A DNA stretch of 64,000 bases. Origin: Amycolatopsis thermalba (GTDB taxonomy: Bacteria > Actinomycetota > Actinomycetes > Mycobacteriales > Pseudonocardiaceae). Of this stretch, positions 1 to 11,273 are shown piece by piece. Positions within the stretch are counted from its first letter, which is position 1, and the number at the start of each line of letters is the position of its first letter. The DNA lies in NCBI RefSeq assembly GCF_003385215.1, contig NZ_PQHW01000018.1:1-64000 (forward strand), written 5' to 3'. Under the pieces are notes generated by a model. It did not search any database. It had not been told where the DNA came from and worked only from the letters and a program-made list of their open reading frames with translations. The position numbers and the translations under genes were made by a program.

Positions 1-1103
1 CCGCCCTCCAGCGGCGGCCCGCCCGACCCGTGCTGGTCCGGCGCCGACTGCTCCTTCGCCCGCGCACCCCCGCCCTCCCGCGGCCGCGCGCTCTCGTAGT
101 GCCAGCTCGCCGGATCGTAGGAACCCGTCTCCGGGTCGTACCCGCTGAACAACCCGTCCAGGTCCTCGGTGTCGGCGAAGTCCTCCCGCACCAGGAACGA
201 CGCGTTCGTGTACGCCCGCACGTACTCCCGGAACTCCAGCCCGTGGGACAGGATGTGGTTGATCACCCCGCCCAGGAACGCGATGTCCGACCCCGCCCGC
301 AACGGCACGTGCCGGTCCGCCAGCGCGCTCGTCCGCGTGAACCGCGGGTCGATGTGGAACACCTTCGCGCCACGCGCCTTGGCCTCCACCACCCACTGGA
401 ACCCGACCGGATGGGCCTCGGCCATGTTCGAGCCCATGATGATCACGCAGTCGGAGTTGACGAGATCCTGCTGGTAGTCCGTCGCGCCACCGCGACCGAA
501 GGAGGCTCCCAGACCGGGAACCGTGGCGGAGTGTCAAATACGGGCCTGGTTCTCGATCTGGATCGCGCCCAGCGCCGTGAACAGCTTCTTGATCAGGAAG
601 TTCTCTTCGTTGTCCAGCGTCGCGCCGCCCAGGCTCGCCAGCCCCATCGTGCGGCGCAGCGGACGGCCGTGCTCGTCGTGGTCCTGCCAGCCCCGCCGCC
701 GCGGGATCAGCACCCGCTCGGCCACCATGTCCATCGCCGCCGGCAGATCCAGCTCCCGCCACTCCGTGGCGTACGGCGCGCGGTAGAGCACCTTGTCCAG
801 CCGCTGCGGGCCGGTCACCAGCTGCTTGCTGGCCGACCCCTTCGGGCACAACCGGCCGCGCGAGATCGGCGAGCCGGGATCGCCCTCGATCTGCACGACC
901 CGCTCATCCTTGACGTACACCTTCTGCGCGCACCCCACCGCGCAGTACGGGCACACCGAGTTGACCACCCGGTCCGCCTCGGCGGTGCGGGGCATCAGGG
1001 AGCGCGACCGGGCGGACTGCGCCGCGCTGCCCCGGCCCAGCCGGTCGGCGCCGGTCAGCTGCCGGTAGACGGGCCACGACCGCAACCAGTCACCCACGCC
1101 CAT
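1..1103 (-). CDS. Formate dehydrogenase alpha subunit, selenocysteine-containing (partial, runs off the left edge)
   Basis: Molybdopterin-dependent formate dehydrogenase, oxidising formate to CO2. The N-terminal region carries a [4Fe-4S] motif C-P-Y-C-A-V-G-C with a distal C-P-K-G. The frame meets TGA at 534-536 (codon 190) in the context N-Q-A-R-I-[UGA]-H-S-A-T-V, exactly where E. coli FdnG has selenocysteine. The same frame stays open afterwards and reads homologous sequence (FGRG, NMAEAHPVGFQW) to the window edge, so this is one gene and not two. The ATG at 1103 has a strong GGAGGTGAG site 4 nt upstream. No twin-arginine signal is visible, which suggests a cytoplasmic or atypically exported enzyme. 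The C-terminus, partner subunits and sel genes lie outside the window. A conventional gene caller would truncate it at 534. Confidence 0.93.
504..522 (-). promoter_or_regulatory. Bacterial SECIS hairpin for the FDH UGA codon
   Basis: On the minus strand, 11 nt after the UGA (534-536), GGTTCCC (522-516) pairs with GGGAGCC (510-504) over 7 bp including one G-U, closing the loop GGTCT (515-511). The GGUCU loop and the 11-nt spacing match the E. coli fdhF SECIS that binds SelB. The pairing is directly seen; SelB dependence follows from family knowledge. Confidence 0.88.
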
Positions 1104-1169
1104 CGCTCACCTCCGGCCCGTTCTCCAGCCCCGCGTTCCCGGCGCACGCGGCGGGCAAACCCCGCGCGA

Positions 1170-1598
1170 TCAATCTTCGTGCGTCGCCCGCCCCGCGTCC
1201 AACCGGGAGTGGTACCGCTCGTGCGCCTCCCGCACCAGCTCGTCCGAGATCCACGCGATCGGCTCGACGTCCACCAGCAACGGCTCGTTGTCCGGCCCGA
1301 AGTCGACCTCCTTGCCGGTCAGCACCCACGGCCGCGCACCCTCCGCCTGCTGGTGCGCGTACTGCACGATCCGCCGCGCCAGCCAGTCCTCCACCGGCAA
1401 CGACCACCAGCCCGGCGCGTTCAGCGGGTTCACCGACACCCCGGGCATCTCCAGCCCGCTCTCGTGATCGGTGCTCGGGTGCTCCGCGTCGGCCTCCGGC
1501 CCCGGCGAGTACCGCACGTACACCACGGCGCCGGGGATCAGCAGCTCCGCCAGGTCCGCCAGCCGGCGCAGGGTGGGCAACGAGTCTTCAACCGCCAT
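1170..1598 (-). CDS. DUF6098-like conserved protein upstream of formate dehydrogenase
   Basis: A soluble protein of about 142 residues of unknown function. It starts with a L-P-T-L-R-R-L-A-D-L stretch, then V-Y-V-R-Y-S-P-G-P-E-A-D, a central P-L-N-A-P-G-W-W segment, and R-P-W-V-L-T-G-K followed by G-P-D-N-E-P-L. I recall this pattern from the actinobacterial DUF6098 family. The start is ambiguous: ATG at 1598 places the conserved LPTL block close to the N-terminus, while an in-frame GTG at 1619 would add seven residues. It lies 66 bp upstream of the FDH gene in the same direction, so co-transcription is plausible. No catalytic motif or membrane segment is visible. Confidence 0.7.
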   Translation of the reverse strand: MAVEDSLPTLRRLADLAELLIPGAVVYVRYSPGPEADAEHPSTDHESGLEMPGVSVNPLNAPGWWSLPVEDWLARRIVQYAHQQAEGARPWVLTGKEVDFGPDNEPLLVDVEPIAWISDELVREAHERYHSRLDAGRATHED

Positions 1599-1714
1599 AC
1601 CGCACACATGCCCCGCCACGGCTCCGGTTAACCGTCCCCGGCGTAGCGGGTCATCACCGCCTGCCGTTACGCCCCTTGTCGACGGTGGGTTTTGACTGGT
1701 GTTCGCCGAGGTGA

Positions 1715-3457
<1,743 letters not shown>

Positions 3458-4434
3458 ACGAGTAATGCGTAAGTCCGGGTGGTGGCCGGGGATGGGTGAA
3501 GGGTGTCCAAGATCAGTTTGTGACGACCGACCTGAACACCCTTCTCACCGCACTCTACGTCAAGATTGACGACCACCTCGCAGGCCGGCGCCGGACGGGC
3601 AGACCACCGAAGCTGACCGACGCCGAGCTGGTCACCCTGGCCATGGCTCAGGCGCTGCTGGGATTTACCTCCGAAGCCCGCTGGCTACGGTTCCTGCCCG
3701 TCCGGATGCCGGGCGCGTTCCAGTACCTGCCCGGCCAATCCGGCTACAACCGTCGCCTGCGCGCCGCATTGCCTCTGATCAAGCACGTGATGCGTTGGCT
3801 CGCAGCCGATACCGATCTGTGGACCGACACCACCTGGATCGTCGACTCCACCCCGGTCGAATGCGGCCGGTCCCGGCCGACGGTCCAGCGCTCGCAGCTG
3901 GCCGGCTGGGCCAAAATACGGCTACTGCCGCTCACACTCGCGCTGGTTCTGGGGCCTGCGCCTGCATCTGGCCTGCACCCCGGCCGGACTCCCGGTCGCC
4001 TGGGCCCTGGCCGACCCCAAGATCGACGAACGTCAGGTGCTCATGGCGATCTGCGACCACGAACCCCACCTGCTCATCGACCGCCCGGGCCTGCTCATCA
4101 TCGCCGACAAAGGCTACGTCTCCCGCGAACTCGACCGCTACCTCACCGAACGGGGGGTCCGGCTTATCCGGCCCTCCTACCGCAACCGCCAGCCCCACCC
4201 CGGCGAACCGCTGCTCAAGTCCATCCGCCAGCTCATCGAGTCAGTCAACGACACCCTCAAAGGCCAACTGAACCTGGAACAACACGGCGGACGCACCATC
4301 GAAGGCGTCGGCGTCCGCATCGCCCAAAGACTACTCGCCCTCACCGCCGCCATCTGGCACAACCGCGCCACAAGCCAACCCATCACCCGATCCCTGACCG
4401 CCTACGACCACTGACCGAGTTACGCACTACTCGT
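3458..4434 (+). mobile_element. IS982-like insertion sequence, 977 bp
   Basis: Complete element with 18-bp terminal inverted repeats, ACGAGTAATGCGTAAGTC at 3458-3475 and its complement at 4417-4434, differing at two positions. Flanking CTAG at 3454-3457 and 4435-4438 is a plausible 4-bp target duplication. The left copy contains the devS stop codon, so the insertion restored the stop. It carries one transposase frame of the IS982 type, interrupted by a frameshift. The family call rests on protein sequence; the CTAG target is more familiar from IS5-type elements, so the subgroup is uncertain. Confidence 0.88.
3520..4414 (+). pseudogene. IS982-family transposase, frameshifted
   Basis: The N-terminal part starts at GTG 3520 ([13 protein letters not shown]) and runs to A-G-W-A at about 3912. 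Homologous sequence then continues one frame over, from Y-G-Y-C-R-S-H-S-R at 3917 through [26 protein letters not shown] and A-A-I-W-H-N to the TGA at 4412. The shift lies at a run of four A (3913-3916); removing one A restores a continuous frame of about 297 residues. I read this as an inactivating one-base insertion. Programmed or transcriptional slippage on the short A run cannot be excluded. Without the shift, the first frame runs on into adhA. Confidence 0.85.
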
Positions 4435-4460
4435 CTAGGCGGCGCCCAGGGTCCTTCGGC

Positions 4461-4489
4461 CCTTACCGGCCGTCTCGGGGCCGGTAAGG
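4461..4489. promoter_or_regulatory. 11-bp perfect inverted repeat just before adhA
   Basis: CCTTACCGGCC (4461-4471) and GGCCGGTAAGG (4479-4489) are perfect complements separated by 7 nt. The 3' arm holds the only AAGG-like ribosome-binding sequence and ends 8 nt before the adhA ATG. It could be a repressor operator, a hairpin hiding the ribosome site, or the original terminator of devS. There is no T-run. Confidence 0.6.
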
Positions 4490-4497
4490 CTGGGATC

Positions 4498-5496
4498 ATG
4501 CACGCCTGGCGAGTGGTCCGCCCCGGGCCTCCCGGCACCCGCGAGTTCGAACTCCGCAACGAGGCGGTCCCCGACGTCGGCGACGGCGAGCTGCTGCTGC
4601 GCGTGCTCGCGTGCGGGGTGTGCCGCACCGATCTGCACGTCGTCGAGGGGGATCTGCCGGTGCACCGTGCCGGGGTGGTGCCCGGGCACGAGGTCGTCGG
4701 CGAGGTCGCGGCCCTCGGCACGCACGTCACCGGCTTCGCGGCCGGCGACCGGGTCGGCGCCGCCTGGCTCCGCGGCACCTGCGGCGCGTGCGCCTACTGC
4801 CGCCGCGGCGCCGAGAACCTCTGCCCGGACTCCCGCTACACCGGCTGGGACGCCGACGGCGGCTACGCCCGCTTCACCACCGTCCCCGCCGCCTACGCCC
4901 ACCGGCTCCCCGGCGGCTACTCGGCCACCGAGCTCGCCCCGCTGCTGTGCGCCGGCATCGTCGGATACCGTGCCCTGCGCCGCGCCGATCTGCCCCGCGG
5001 CGGCCGCCTCGGCGTCTACGGCTTCGGCGCCAGCGCCCACCTGGCCACCCAGGTCGCGCTCGCCGAAGGGGCCACCGTGCACGTCATGACCCACAGCGCC
5101 CAGGCCCGGCAACTGGCCCTCGACCTCGGCGCGACCTCCGCCGGCGCCACCGAGGACCCGCCGCCGGAACCCCTCGACGCGGCCATCCTGTTCGCTCCCA
5201 CCGGCGACCTCGTGCCGGCCGCGCTGGCGGCGCTGGACCGCGGCGGCACCCTCGCCGTCGCCGGCATCCACCTGACCGGCATCCCGCCGCTGACCTACCA
5301 GGACCACCTCTTCCAGGAACGCACCCTGCGCAGCGTCACCGCCAACACGCGCCGCGACGCGCGGGAGTTCCTCGGCTTCGCCGGCGAGCACCACCTGCGG
5401 ATCGTCACCACCGCCTACGCCCTCGACCAGGCCGACCAGGCGCTGGCCGACCTGGGGGTCGCCCGCGTCACCGGCGCCGCGGTGCTGGTCCCCTGA
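4498..5496 (+). CDS. adhA: Zinc-dependent alcohol dehydrogenase, AdhA type
   Basis: A 332-residue medium-chain dehydrogenase/reductase oxidising alcohols with NAD(P). Catalytic zinc ligands are seen at C42 (G-V-C-R-T-D), H64-E65 (P-G-H-E) and the distal half; the structural zinc cysteines are C95, C98, C101 and C109 ([13 protein letters not shown]). The dinucleotide loop reads [10 protein letters not shown] (172-181), the variant typical of the mycobacterial AdhA (Rv1862) branch. The protein follows that enzyme closely along its whole length ([15 protein letters not shown]). The ATG at 4498 is chosen because the enzyme begins there, although the frame is open back through the insertion sequence. 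The insertion may have separated it from a devS transcript. Confidence 0.93.
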   Translation: MHAWRVVRPGPPGTREFELRNEAVPDVGDGELLLRVLACGVCRTDLHVVEGDLPVHRAGVVPGHEVVGEVAALGTHVTGFAAGDRVGAAWLRGTCGACAYCRRGAENLCPDSRYTGWDADGGYARFTTVPAAYAHRLPGGYSATELAPLLCAGIVGYRALRRADLPRGGRLGVYGFGASAHLATQVALAEGATVHVMTHSAQARQLALDLGATSAGATEDPPPEPLDAAILFAPTGDLVPAALAALDRGGTLAVAGIHLTGIPPLTYQDHLFQERTLRSVTANTRRDAREFLGFAGEHHLRIVTTAYALDQADQALADLGVARVTGAAVLVP

Positions 5497-5569
5497 TGCC
5501 CCGTCCTTGCCAGAAAATCGGAGGAAGGACAGTAGGGTGACCTCCGGCGCGGATTTTTACAGAACCCGC

Positions 5570-5588
5570 GCCGTATAGGTCGTTATAC
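5570..5588 (+). repeat. Dispersed 19-bp repeat, copy 1
   Basis: GCCGTATAGGTCGTTATAC, with GTATA/TATAC half-sites around GGTCGT. Identical 19-mers occur at 15173-15191 and 41359-41377, all in the same orientation. Copies 1 and 2 share four more bases on the left (23 bp in all). This copy covers the TAA stop of the small gene on the minus strand. Confidence 0.85.
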
Positions 5589-5759
5589 AGTCTTCTGGTG
5601 CTGCCGTCGTTCCTGCTCGACGCGCTCCTGGAAGGCTTTCTCGGCGAAGTAGCGCCGCATCGCCGCCTCCGCCATCTCCTCGGTCGTGTGCCGGCCCGTG
5701 CGGGACGCCGCGGTCACCCGCGCCTCCCGGGCGGCGCGCCGGCTCTCCAGGTCGTTCAT
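5583..5759 (-). CDS. Small highly charged protein, 58 aa
   Basis: Begins M-N-D-L-E-S-R-R-A-A-R-E and is rich in Arg, Glu and Gln, with a probable single long helix (E-E-M-A-E-A-A-M-R-R-Y-F). The ATG at 5759 overlaps the upstream gene's stop as ATGA and has AAGGAG 7 nt upstream, so translation looks real and coupled. The C-terminus and stop fall in the dispersed repeat, so the original 3' end may have been altered. I do not recognise a family. Its pairing with a Rv1733c-like gene suggests a dormancy or stress role, which is inference. Confidence 0.72.
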   Translation of the reverse strand: MNDLESRRAAREARVTAASRTGRHTTEEMAEAAMRRYFAEKAFQERVEQERRQHQKTV

Positions 5760-6346
5760 CGTCCACTCCTTCCCTGGCCGAGCGATTCCCATTCGCGCTC
5801 CCACGCGGCCGCGCGGACCCGGTCGAGCGCGACGTGCACCGCGAGCACGACGAGCGTCAGCACCAGCACCACGCCGAGCCACGCGAGCAGGCCGATGCTG
5901 AGCGCGATGCTCATCGCGTTGAACGTCGACAGCGGCGGCGGCACCGGCTCCCCCGCGCCGTCCACCCAGATCGGCACCCGGGCTCCCTGGTCGGTGCCGG
6001 CCGGGACGGTGACCGGTCCCGTGCGGTCGGTGCCGTCCGGCAGCCGCCACCGGGCCGGGACCTCCGCCACCTGCACGGCGGGCCCGCCGGCCACGAACGT
6101 GCCGGCGTCGGCCAGCACCAGCGCGGTCACCTGGGTCCGGTCGGCCTGCTGCGCCCGGGCCAGATCGGCGTGGCGGGCGTAGACGTCGGAGACGAGCACC
6201 CCGGCCACCGGCACGGCGACCACCGCCAGCAGGATCGCCAGCACGGTGAGGCGGGCCTCCCAGCGGTCCCACGGGCGCACCAGCGGGCCGCCCGGGTGGA
6301 GCAGCCGCCAGAGCCGGACGGGCCACGATTCGGCAGCGGTCATCAT
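5756..6346 (-). CDS. Rv1733c-family two-TM membrane protein
   Basis: A 196-residue membrane protein with one TM helix near residues 32-53 (L-T-V-L-A-I-L-L-A-V-V), an extracytoplasmic domain containing V-P-A-R-W-R-L-P-D-G and V-P-I-W-V-D, and a second TM near 145-170, followed by a basic amphipathic tail. Order and motifs match M. tuberculosis Rv1733c, a DosR-regulon antigen. I start at ATG 6346, which follows GGGAGG; a GTG at 6391 would extend it by 15 residues. It overlaps the small downstream gene by 4 bp. Given devS and devR in this window, hypoxic control is likely but unproven. Confidence 0.85.
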   Translation of the reverse strand: MMTAAESWPVRLWRLLHPGGPLVRPWDRWEARLTVLAILLAVVAVPVAGVLVSDVYARHADLARAQQADRTQVTALVLADAGTFVAGGPAVQVAEVPARWRLPDGTDRTGPVTVPAGTDQGARVPIWVDGAGEPVPPPLSTFNAMSIALSIGLLAWLGVVLVLTLVVLAVHVALDRVRAAAWEREWESLGQGRSGR

Positions 6347-6449
6347 CGGCCCGCCTCCCGGCCCGCACGCACCGCCCCGGCTCCGCCGCACATCTCCCGA
6401 GTCCTTCCACCACCCAGCTCAAGGGTGACCCCCGAACGGCCGCAGGTAA

Positions 6450-6466
6450 AGGGGCGTTGTTCCCCT
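6450..6466. promoter_or_regulatory. Possible DevR-type box upstream of the Rv1733c-like gene
   Basis: AGGGG (6450-6454) and CCCCT (6462-6466) form an inverted repeat with GGG and CCC 8 nt apart, the geometry of the DosR box (GGG-ACTWWAGT-CCC). Only part of the inner consensus fits. It lies about 105 bp before the Rv1733c-like ATG and 150 bp before the divergent CPBP gene. Confidence 0.4.
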
Positions 6467-6615
6467 GGTACGAAGCCGGATACCCGGGGCGCGTGCGGGA
6501 GCGGGAGCGAGCGGCGCCAGGAGCCGCTGGTGTCCCGAGCCCGGACGCTCCACGGACCAACCGCCCCGCACCGAGCAAGTGGCCCCCGGCCACGCCCTCC
6601 CGCACACTGGGGTGG

Positions 6616-7332
6616 ATGCGCGAGATCGGCACCGCCCCCAGACTGTCCGGCCGGGCCGCCGTTCTCGGCGCCATCGCGGTCCTGGCCGCGGCCACCACGC
6701 TCGCGAACCGCGTGCTGCCCGGCTGGGCCTATCCGCTCTGCGGGGTGGTGACGGCCGCTGTCCTCATCGGACTCGCGCGGCTGACCGGCCGCCGCTTCGC
6801 CGAGATGGGCCTGCGGCACTGGCGCCGCCCGGCGATCGCCGGTGGGCTCGGCTGCCTGGTCGTCGCGGCCGGGTTCGGCGTCGCGCTCACCGTGCCCGCG
6901 CTGCGGCCGCTGTTCCAGGACGGCCGGGTCGGGCAGCACCCACCCGCCGAGCTGGTGTGGCTGGCGCTGGTGCGCATCCCGCTGGGCACCGTGCTCCTCG
7001 AAGAGGTCGCCTTCCGCGGCGTGCTGCCCGCGCTCCTGGGCGGCGGCGAACGCTGGCGCTGGCGGCCCGTCCTGGGCGCGTCCGCGTTGTTCGGGCTGTG
7101 GCACCTGCTGCCGTCGCTGGCCCTGCGGCGCAACGCCGGCGTCGACGCGGCCGTGGGCGCGCTGCCCCTGCCGGTGCTGTCGGCGCTGGCGATGCTCGGC
7201 GCCGCGGTCGCCGGGGTCGTCCTCTGCGCGCTCCGCTACACCGGCCGCGGCGTGCTCGCCCCCGCGCTGGTGCACCTGGCGCTCAACTCCGGCGGGCTCG
7301 TCCTGGCCTGGTTCGCCGGGCGCGCCGGCTAG
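6616..7332 (+). CDS. CPBP-family intramembrane metalloprotease
   Basis: A polytopic membrane protein of 238 residues. Motif 1 is E-E-V-A-F-R-G in the centre, motif 2 F-G-L-W-H-L, and motif 3 H-L-A-L-N near the C-terminus. These supply the Glu, His and Asn/His ligands of Abi/CAAX-type (CPBP) glutamic or metal proteases. The substrate is unknown; relatives process prenylated or membrane peptides or give bacteriocin self-immunity. The start at ATG 6616 is preferred because the region before it is Pro/Arg-rich and not membrane-like. Its TAG is shared through the palindrome CTAG (7329-7332) with the stop of the convergent nadE. Confidence 0.85.
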   Translation: MREIGTAPRLSGRAAVLGAIAVLAAATTLANRVLPGWAYPLCGVVTAAVLIGLARLTGRRFAEMGLRHWRRPAIAGGLGCLVVAAGFGVALTVPALRPLFQDGRVGQHPPAELVWLALVRIPLGTVLLEEVAFRGVLPALLGGGERWRWRPVLGASALFGLWHLLPSLALRRNAGVDAAVGALPLPVLSALAMLGAAVAGVVLCALRYTGRGVLAPALVHLALNSGGLVLAWFAGRAG

Positions 7333-9392
7333 CCGGGAACGTTCGCCTCCAGCTCGTCGAGCCACGCCCGCGCGCTCGCGTCGCTCGGGGCGCGCCAGTC
7401 GCCGCGCGGGGACAGCGAACCGCCGGACCCGACCTTCGGCGCGTTGGGCATCGCGGAGCGCTTGAACTGGCTGGTCTGGATGAACCGCCACAGGAACTCG
7501 CGCAACCACTTCTTGATCGTCGGCAGGTCGTAGCTGTTGCGCTCGGACTCCGGCACCAGGTCCGGCCACCGCCCGGCGTGCACGTCGCCCCACGCGTGCT
7601 GCGCCAGGTAGGCGATGCGGCTGGGCCGGTAGCCGAACCGCAGCAGGTAGTACAGGTGGAAGTCCTGCAGCTCGTACGGCCCGACCTTCGCCTCCGAGCT
7701 CTGCGCCGGGCCGGAGTCCGGGCCCTCCCCCGGCACCAGCTCCGGCGAGATCTCCGTGGCCAGGATCGACCGCAGCACCTCGTCGGCGCCCTCGCCCAGC
7801 TGCTCGGTCGCCACCTCCCACGCGATCAGGTACCGGATCAGCGTCTTGGGCACCGAGGCGTTGACGTTGTAGTGCGACATCTGGTCGCCCACCCCGTAGG
7901 TCGCCCAGCCCAGCGCCTGCTCGCTCAGGTCACCGGTGCCGACCACGAGCGCGTTGTGGTGGTTGGCCAGCCGGAACAGGTGCGAGGTCCGCTCCCCCGC
8001 CTGCACGTTCTCGAACGTCACGTCGTACACCGGCGAACCGTCGGCGGCCGGGTGCCCGATGTCGGCCAGCATCTGCTTCGCCGAGGGCCGGATGTCGATC
8101 TCGTGCGCGGACGTGCCCAGCGCCTTCATCAGCTTGTGCGCGTTGGTCAGCGTGTGGGTGCTGGTCGCGAACCCGGGCATCGTGTAGGCCAGCACGTTCT
8201 CCCGCGGCAGCCCGAGCTTGTCCATGCTCTGCGCGGCGATGATCAGCGCCTGGGTCGAGTCGAGGCCACCGGACACGCCGATGACGACCTTCTCGATGCC
8301 GGTCGCCGCGAGCCGCTGCGTCAGCCCCTGCACCTGGATGTGGTGGACCTCGCGGCAGCGCTCGTTGCGGTCCGCGGTGTTCGCCGGCACGTAGGGGAAC
8401 CGCTGGATCTCCCGCCGCAACCGCACCGGCCCCGGCGGCAGCTCCAGCTCGAAGTCCACGCGCCGGAAGGACTTGAGCCGCTCCCGGTGGTCGTGCGCGT
8501 TGTCGTTGAAGCTGGTCATGCGCAGCCGGTCGGCGGCCAGCCGCTCCAGGTCGACGTCGGCGGTCACCAGCTGGTTCGACTCGAACCGCTCGCCCTCGGC
8601 CAGCAGCGACCCGTTCTCCGCGATCACCGCCTGCCCGTCCCACGCCAGGTCCGTGGTGGACTCGCCCGGCCCGGCCGCGGAGTACAGGTAGGCGGCGATG
8701 TAGCGGGCCGAATGGTTGGTGCACAGCTCGCGCCGGTAGCCGGCCTTGCCGATGACGATGTTGCTCGCCGACAGGTTCAGCAGCACCGTCGCCCCGGCCA
8801 GCGCGCCGAACCCGCTCGGCGTCACCGGCACCCAGCCGTCCTCGCAGACCTCGACGTGGAACACCAGGCCCGGCACGTTCGGCGCGGCGAACAGCAGATC
8901 GCTGCCGATCGGCGCGTCCTGCCCGGCCACCCGCACCCGCTCCGACACCGCGTCCCGGGCCGCCACGAACTGCCGCTTCTCGTAGAACTCGCGGTAGCCC
9001 GGCAGGTAGCTCTTGGGCACCACGCCCAGCACCCGGCCGCGGTGCACCACGATGCCGCAGTTGAACAGCCGCCCCTCGAACCGCTGCGGCGCGCCGATCG
9101 CGAACACGCCCGGCAGGTCCGCCGACTCCTGCACGAACCGCGCCACGGCGTCGTCCACCGCGCCCTGCAGCGCGTTCTGGTGGAACAGGTCGTCCGCCGT
9201 GTAGGCGGAGAAGCCCAGCTCGGGGAACAAAGTGATGGCGACGCCGTCCCCGGCCGCGCGGCGGGCCAGCGCCAGATGGGCGTCGCAGTTGAACTCCGGA
9301 TCCGCGACCCGGACCTCCGGGACCGCGGAGGCCACCCGCACGAACCCGTGCCGGTAGAGCGAGGTGAAGTCGTGGGCCTGCGCTGATGTCAC
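7329..9392 (-). CDS. nadE: Glutamine-dependent NAD+ synthetase
   Basis: A 687-residue two-domain enzyme that amidates nicotinate adenine dinucleotide to NAD+ using ATP and glutamine. The N-terminal nitrilase-type glutaminase shows the Glu (F-P-E-L-G-F-S-A-Y), Lys (V-P-K-S-Y-L-P) and Cys (V-E-V-C-E-D-G-W) catalytic set. The C-terminal synthetase has the P-loop S-G-G-L-D-S-T and the G-T-G-D-L-S-E block. Length and motifs match mycobacterial NadE (about 680). It starts at GTG 9392 after a GGGGAC stretch and is divergent from the DUF885 gene by 59 bp. Confidence 0.96.
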   Translation of the reverse strand: MTSAQAHDFTSLYRHGFVRVASAVPEVRVADPEFNCDAHLALARRAAGDGVAITLFPELGFSAYTADDLFHQNALQGAVDDAVARFVQESADLPGVFAIGAPQRFEGRLFNCGIVVHRGRVLGVVPKSYLPGYREFYEKRQFVAARDAVSERVRVAGQDAPIGSDLLFAAPNVPGLVFHVEVCEDGWVPVTPSGFGALAGATVLLNLSASNIVIGKAGYRRELCTNHSARYIAAYLYSAAGPGESTTDLAWDGQAVIAENGSLLAEGERFESNQLVTADVDLERLAADRLRMTSFNDNAHDHRERLKSFRRVDFELELPPGPVRLRREIQRFPYVPANTADRNERCREVHHIQVQGLTQRLAATGIEKVVIGVSGGLDSTQALIIAAQSMDKLGLPRENVLAYTMPGFATSTHTLTNAHKLMKALGTSAHEIDIRPSAKQMLADIGHPAADGSPVYDVTFENVQAGERTSHLFRLANHHNALVVGTGDLSEQALGWATYGVGDQMSHYNVNASVPKTLIRYLIAWEVATEQLGEGADEVLRSILATEISPELVPGEGPDSGPAQSSEAKVGPYELQDFHLYYLLRFGYRPSRIAYLAQHAWGDVHAGRWPDLVPESERNSYDLPTIKKWLREFLWRFIQTSQFKRSAMPNAPKVGSGGSLSPRGDWRAPSDASARAWLDELEANVPG

Positions 9393-9439
9393 ACTGTCCC
9401 CGTTTCCGCGTGCGTGCCGTGCACCTTCGAGCCTAGATC

Positions 9440-9445
9440 TAGACT
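9440..9445 (+). promoter_or_regulatory. Probable -10 element giving a leaderless DUF885 mRNA
   Basis: TAGACT ends 6 nt before the ATG at 9452 and no Shine-Dalgarno is visible, the arrangement of leaderless actinobacterial promoters. It overlaps the palindrome CTAGATCTAG. Confidence 0.5.
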
Positions 9446-9451
9446 CCGACG

Positions 9452-11107
9452 ATGCCCGACCCCACCACCGCCGTACGTGATCTCGCGGACTCCCACGTGG
9501 CGCGGCTGTGCGCCGCCGACCCCCAGCTGGGCACCATGCTGGGCGTCGCGCCCGGGGAGGACCGGCTCACCGACCTCTCCCCCGACGGCCAGCGGGAGCG
9601 GGACGAGCTGGCGGCCGCGACGCTGACCCGGCTGCACGGCCTGGAGCCGTCGGGCGACGACGAGCGCCGCTGCGCGCGGCTGCTGCGGGAGCGGCTGGAG
9701 ACCGGGCTGGCGCTCAGCGCCGCCGGTGAGCACCTGCGGATGGTCCGCAACATCCTCGGCCCGTTGCAGAGCCTGCGGAACACGTTCCTGATGATGCCCA
9801 CGGCCACCGCCGAGGACTGGGCGGTGATCGCCCGCCGGATGATGCGGGTGCCCGGTGCCCTGGCCGGGTACGTCTCGTCGCTGCGCGAGGGTGTGCGGCG
9901 CGGCCTGCTCGCCGCGCCCCGGCAGGCCGCAACGGCGATCGCCCAGCTCGACGCGTGGGAGGGCTGGTTCACCGGCTTCACCGCGGCGGCCGACGTGCCG
10001 CCCGCGCTGCGCGCCGATCTGGACCGGGCCGGCGCCGCCGCGCAGGACGCGCTGACCGGGCTGCGTGACTTCCTGGCCGGCGAGTACCTGCCGCACGCCG
10101 CCGGGACGCCGGACGGCGTCGGTGAGGACCGGTACCTGCTGCACGCCCGCCAGTGGACCGGCGCGCACCTCGACCTGGCCGAGATCACCGAGTGGGCGTG
10201 GGCGGAGTACCGCGCCCTGGCCGCGCAGGTGCGCGAGGAGGCCGGCCGCGTGCTGCCCGGCGCCCCGGTGCTGGAGGCCATGGCGTACCTGGACCGCGAG
10301 GGCCCGGCCGTGGAGGGTGCGGAGGAGGTCCGCGGCTGGCTGGCGGAGCTGACCGAGCGGGCGATGGACGACCTCGACGGCACGCACTTCGACCTGGCGC
10401 CGCCGGTGCGGGTGCTGGAGACGCGCCTGGCCCCGCCCGGCAGCGCGGCGGCGCCGTACTACACGCGTCCCGCACGGGACTTCTCCCGGCCCGGCCGCAC
10501 CTGGCTGCCGACGCTGGGCCAGACGCGGTTTCCACTGTGGACGTTGATCAGCACCTGGTACCACGAGTCCGTACCGGGACACCACCTGCAGTTCGGCCAC
10601 TGGACCACGCTGTCCGGCCGGTTGTCGCTGTTCCAGACCAGCGCCGGTGCGGTGAGCGCGACCACCGAGGGCTGGGCGCTCTACGCGGAGCGGCTGATGG
10701 ACGAGCTGGGCTACCTCGACGACCCGGCCGCCCGCCTGGGGTATCTCGATTCGCAGATGATGCGGGTGATCCGGGTGATCGTGGACATCGGCATGCACCT
10801 GGGGCTGCCGGTGCCGGAGGAGGCCGGGCTCGGGGCGGGCCTGCGCTGGACCGCGGAGACCAGCCGGGCGTTCTTCGGCGCCCACACCACGCGCGAATCG
10901 GCGTTCCTGGACAGCGAGATCGTGCGCTACCTGGGCGTCCCGGGCCAGGCGATCAGCTACAAGCTGGGCGAGCGCGCGTGGCTGGCCGGCCGCGCGGCGG
11001 CCCGGGCACGCAACCCGGCGTTCGAGCTGAAGGCGTGGCACATGGCGGCGCTGTCGGTGGGGACGCTCGGGCTGGATGACTTGGAACCGGAACTGGCCGC
11101 GCTCTGA
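9452..11107 (+). CDS. DUF885-family protein, putative metallopeptidase
   Basis: A 551-residue soluble protein, mostly helical. The metal-site signature [10 protein letters not shown] lies around residue 370, followed by E-G-W-A-L-Y-A-E about 35 residues later and a Q-A-I-S-Y-K-L-G-E block near the C-terminus. These are the hallmarks of DUF885, a gluzincin-like clan related to M32-type carboxypeptidases. No signal peptide is seen, so it is probably cytoplasmic. The substrate is unknown. Confidence 0.9.
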   Translation: MPDPTTAVRDLADSHVARLCAADPQLGTMLGVAPGEDRLTDLSPDGQRERDELAAATLTRLHGLEPSGDDERRCARLLRERLETGLALSAAGEHLRMVRNILGPLQSLRNTFLMMPTATAEDWAVIARRMMRVPGALAGYVSSLREGVRRGLLAAPRQAATAIAQLDAWEGWFTGFTAAADVPPALRADLDRAGAAAQDALTGLRDFLAGEYLPHAAGTPDGVGEDRYLLHARQWTGAHLDLAEITEWAWAEYRALAAQVREEAGRVLPGAPVLEAMAYLDREGPAVEGAEEVRGWLAELTERAMDDLDGTHFDLAPPVRVLETRLAPPGSAAAPYYTRPARDFSRPGRTWLPTLGQTRFPLWTLISTWYHESVPGHHLQFGHWTTLSGRLSLFQTSAGAVSATTEGWALYAERLMDELGYLDDPAARLGYLDSQMMRVIRVIVDIGMHLGLPVPEEAGLGAGLRWTAETSRAFFGAHTTRESAFLDSEIVRYLGVPGQAISYKLGERAWLAGRAAARARNPAFELKAWHMAALSVGTLGLDDLEPELAAL

Positions 11108-11273
11108 CCGGCCCGGCGGCGGTGGGCGGCCAGTTCCGGGCTGCGCCCGGCCGGGTCGCGGGGCGGGACGGCCCGCCACGCCGCCAGCACCGCTCCAGCG
11201 CCGGGCGCCCGGCGTCCGCGCGGCCTACGGCGCCGGACGGGTCGCGTTCGAAGGCCTCGGCCTGGCGGCTCCC

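Noticed and set aside
30-1631. A 533-residue plus-strand frame over formate dehydrogenase
   Set aside because: Arg/Pro/His-rich antisense shadow. The minus strand has clear FDH homology across the UGA.
3913-3916. Programmed ribosomal frameshift in the transposase
   Set aside because: Only four A residues and no downstream structure or heptamer; IS982 elements normally use one frame, so mutation is the simpler reading.
3496-5496. A single 666-residue protein fusing transposase and alcohol dehydrogenase
   Set aside because: The middle part is nonsense Pro/Arg sequence caused by the transposase frameshift; AdhA starts at its own ATG 4498.
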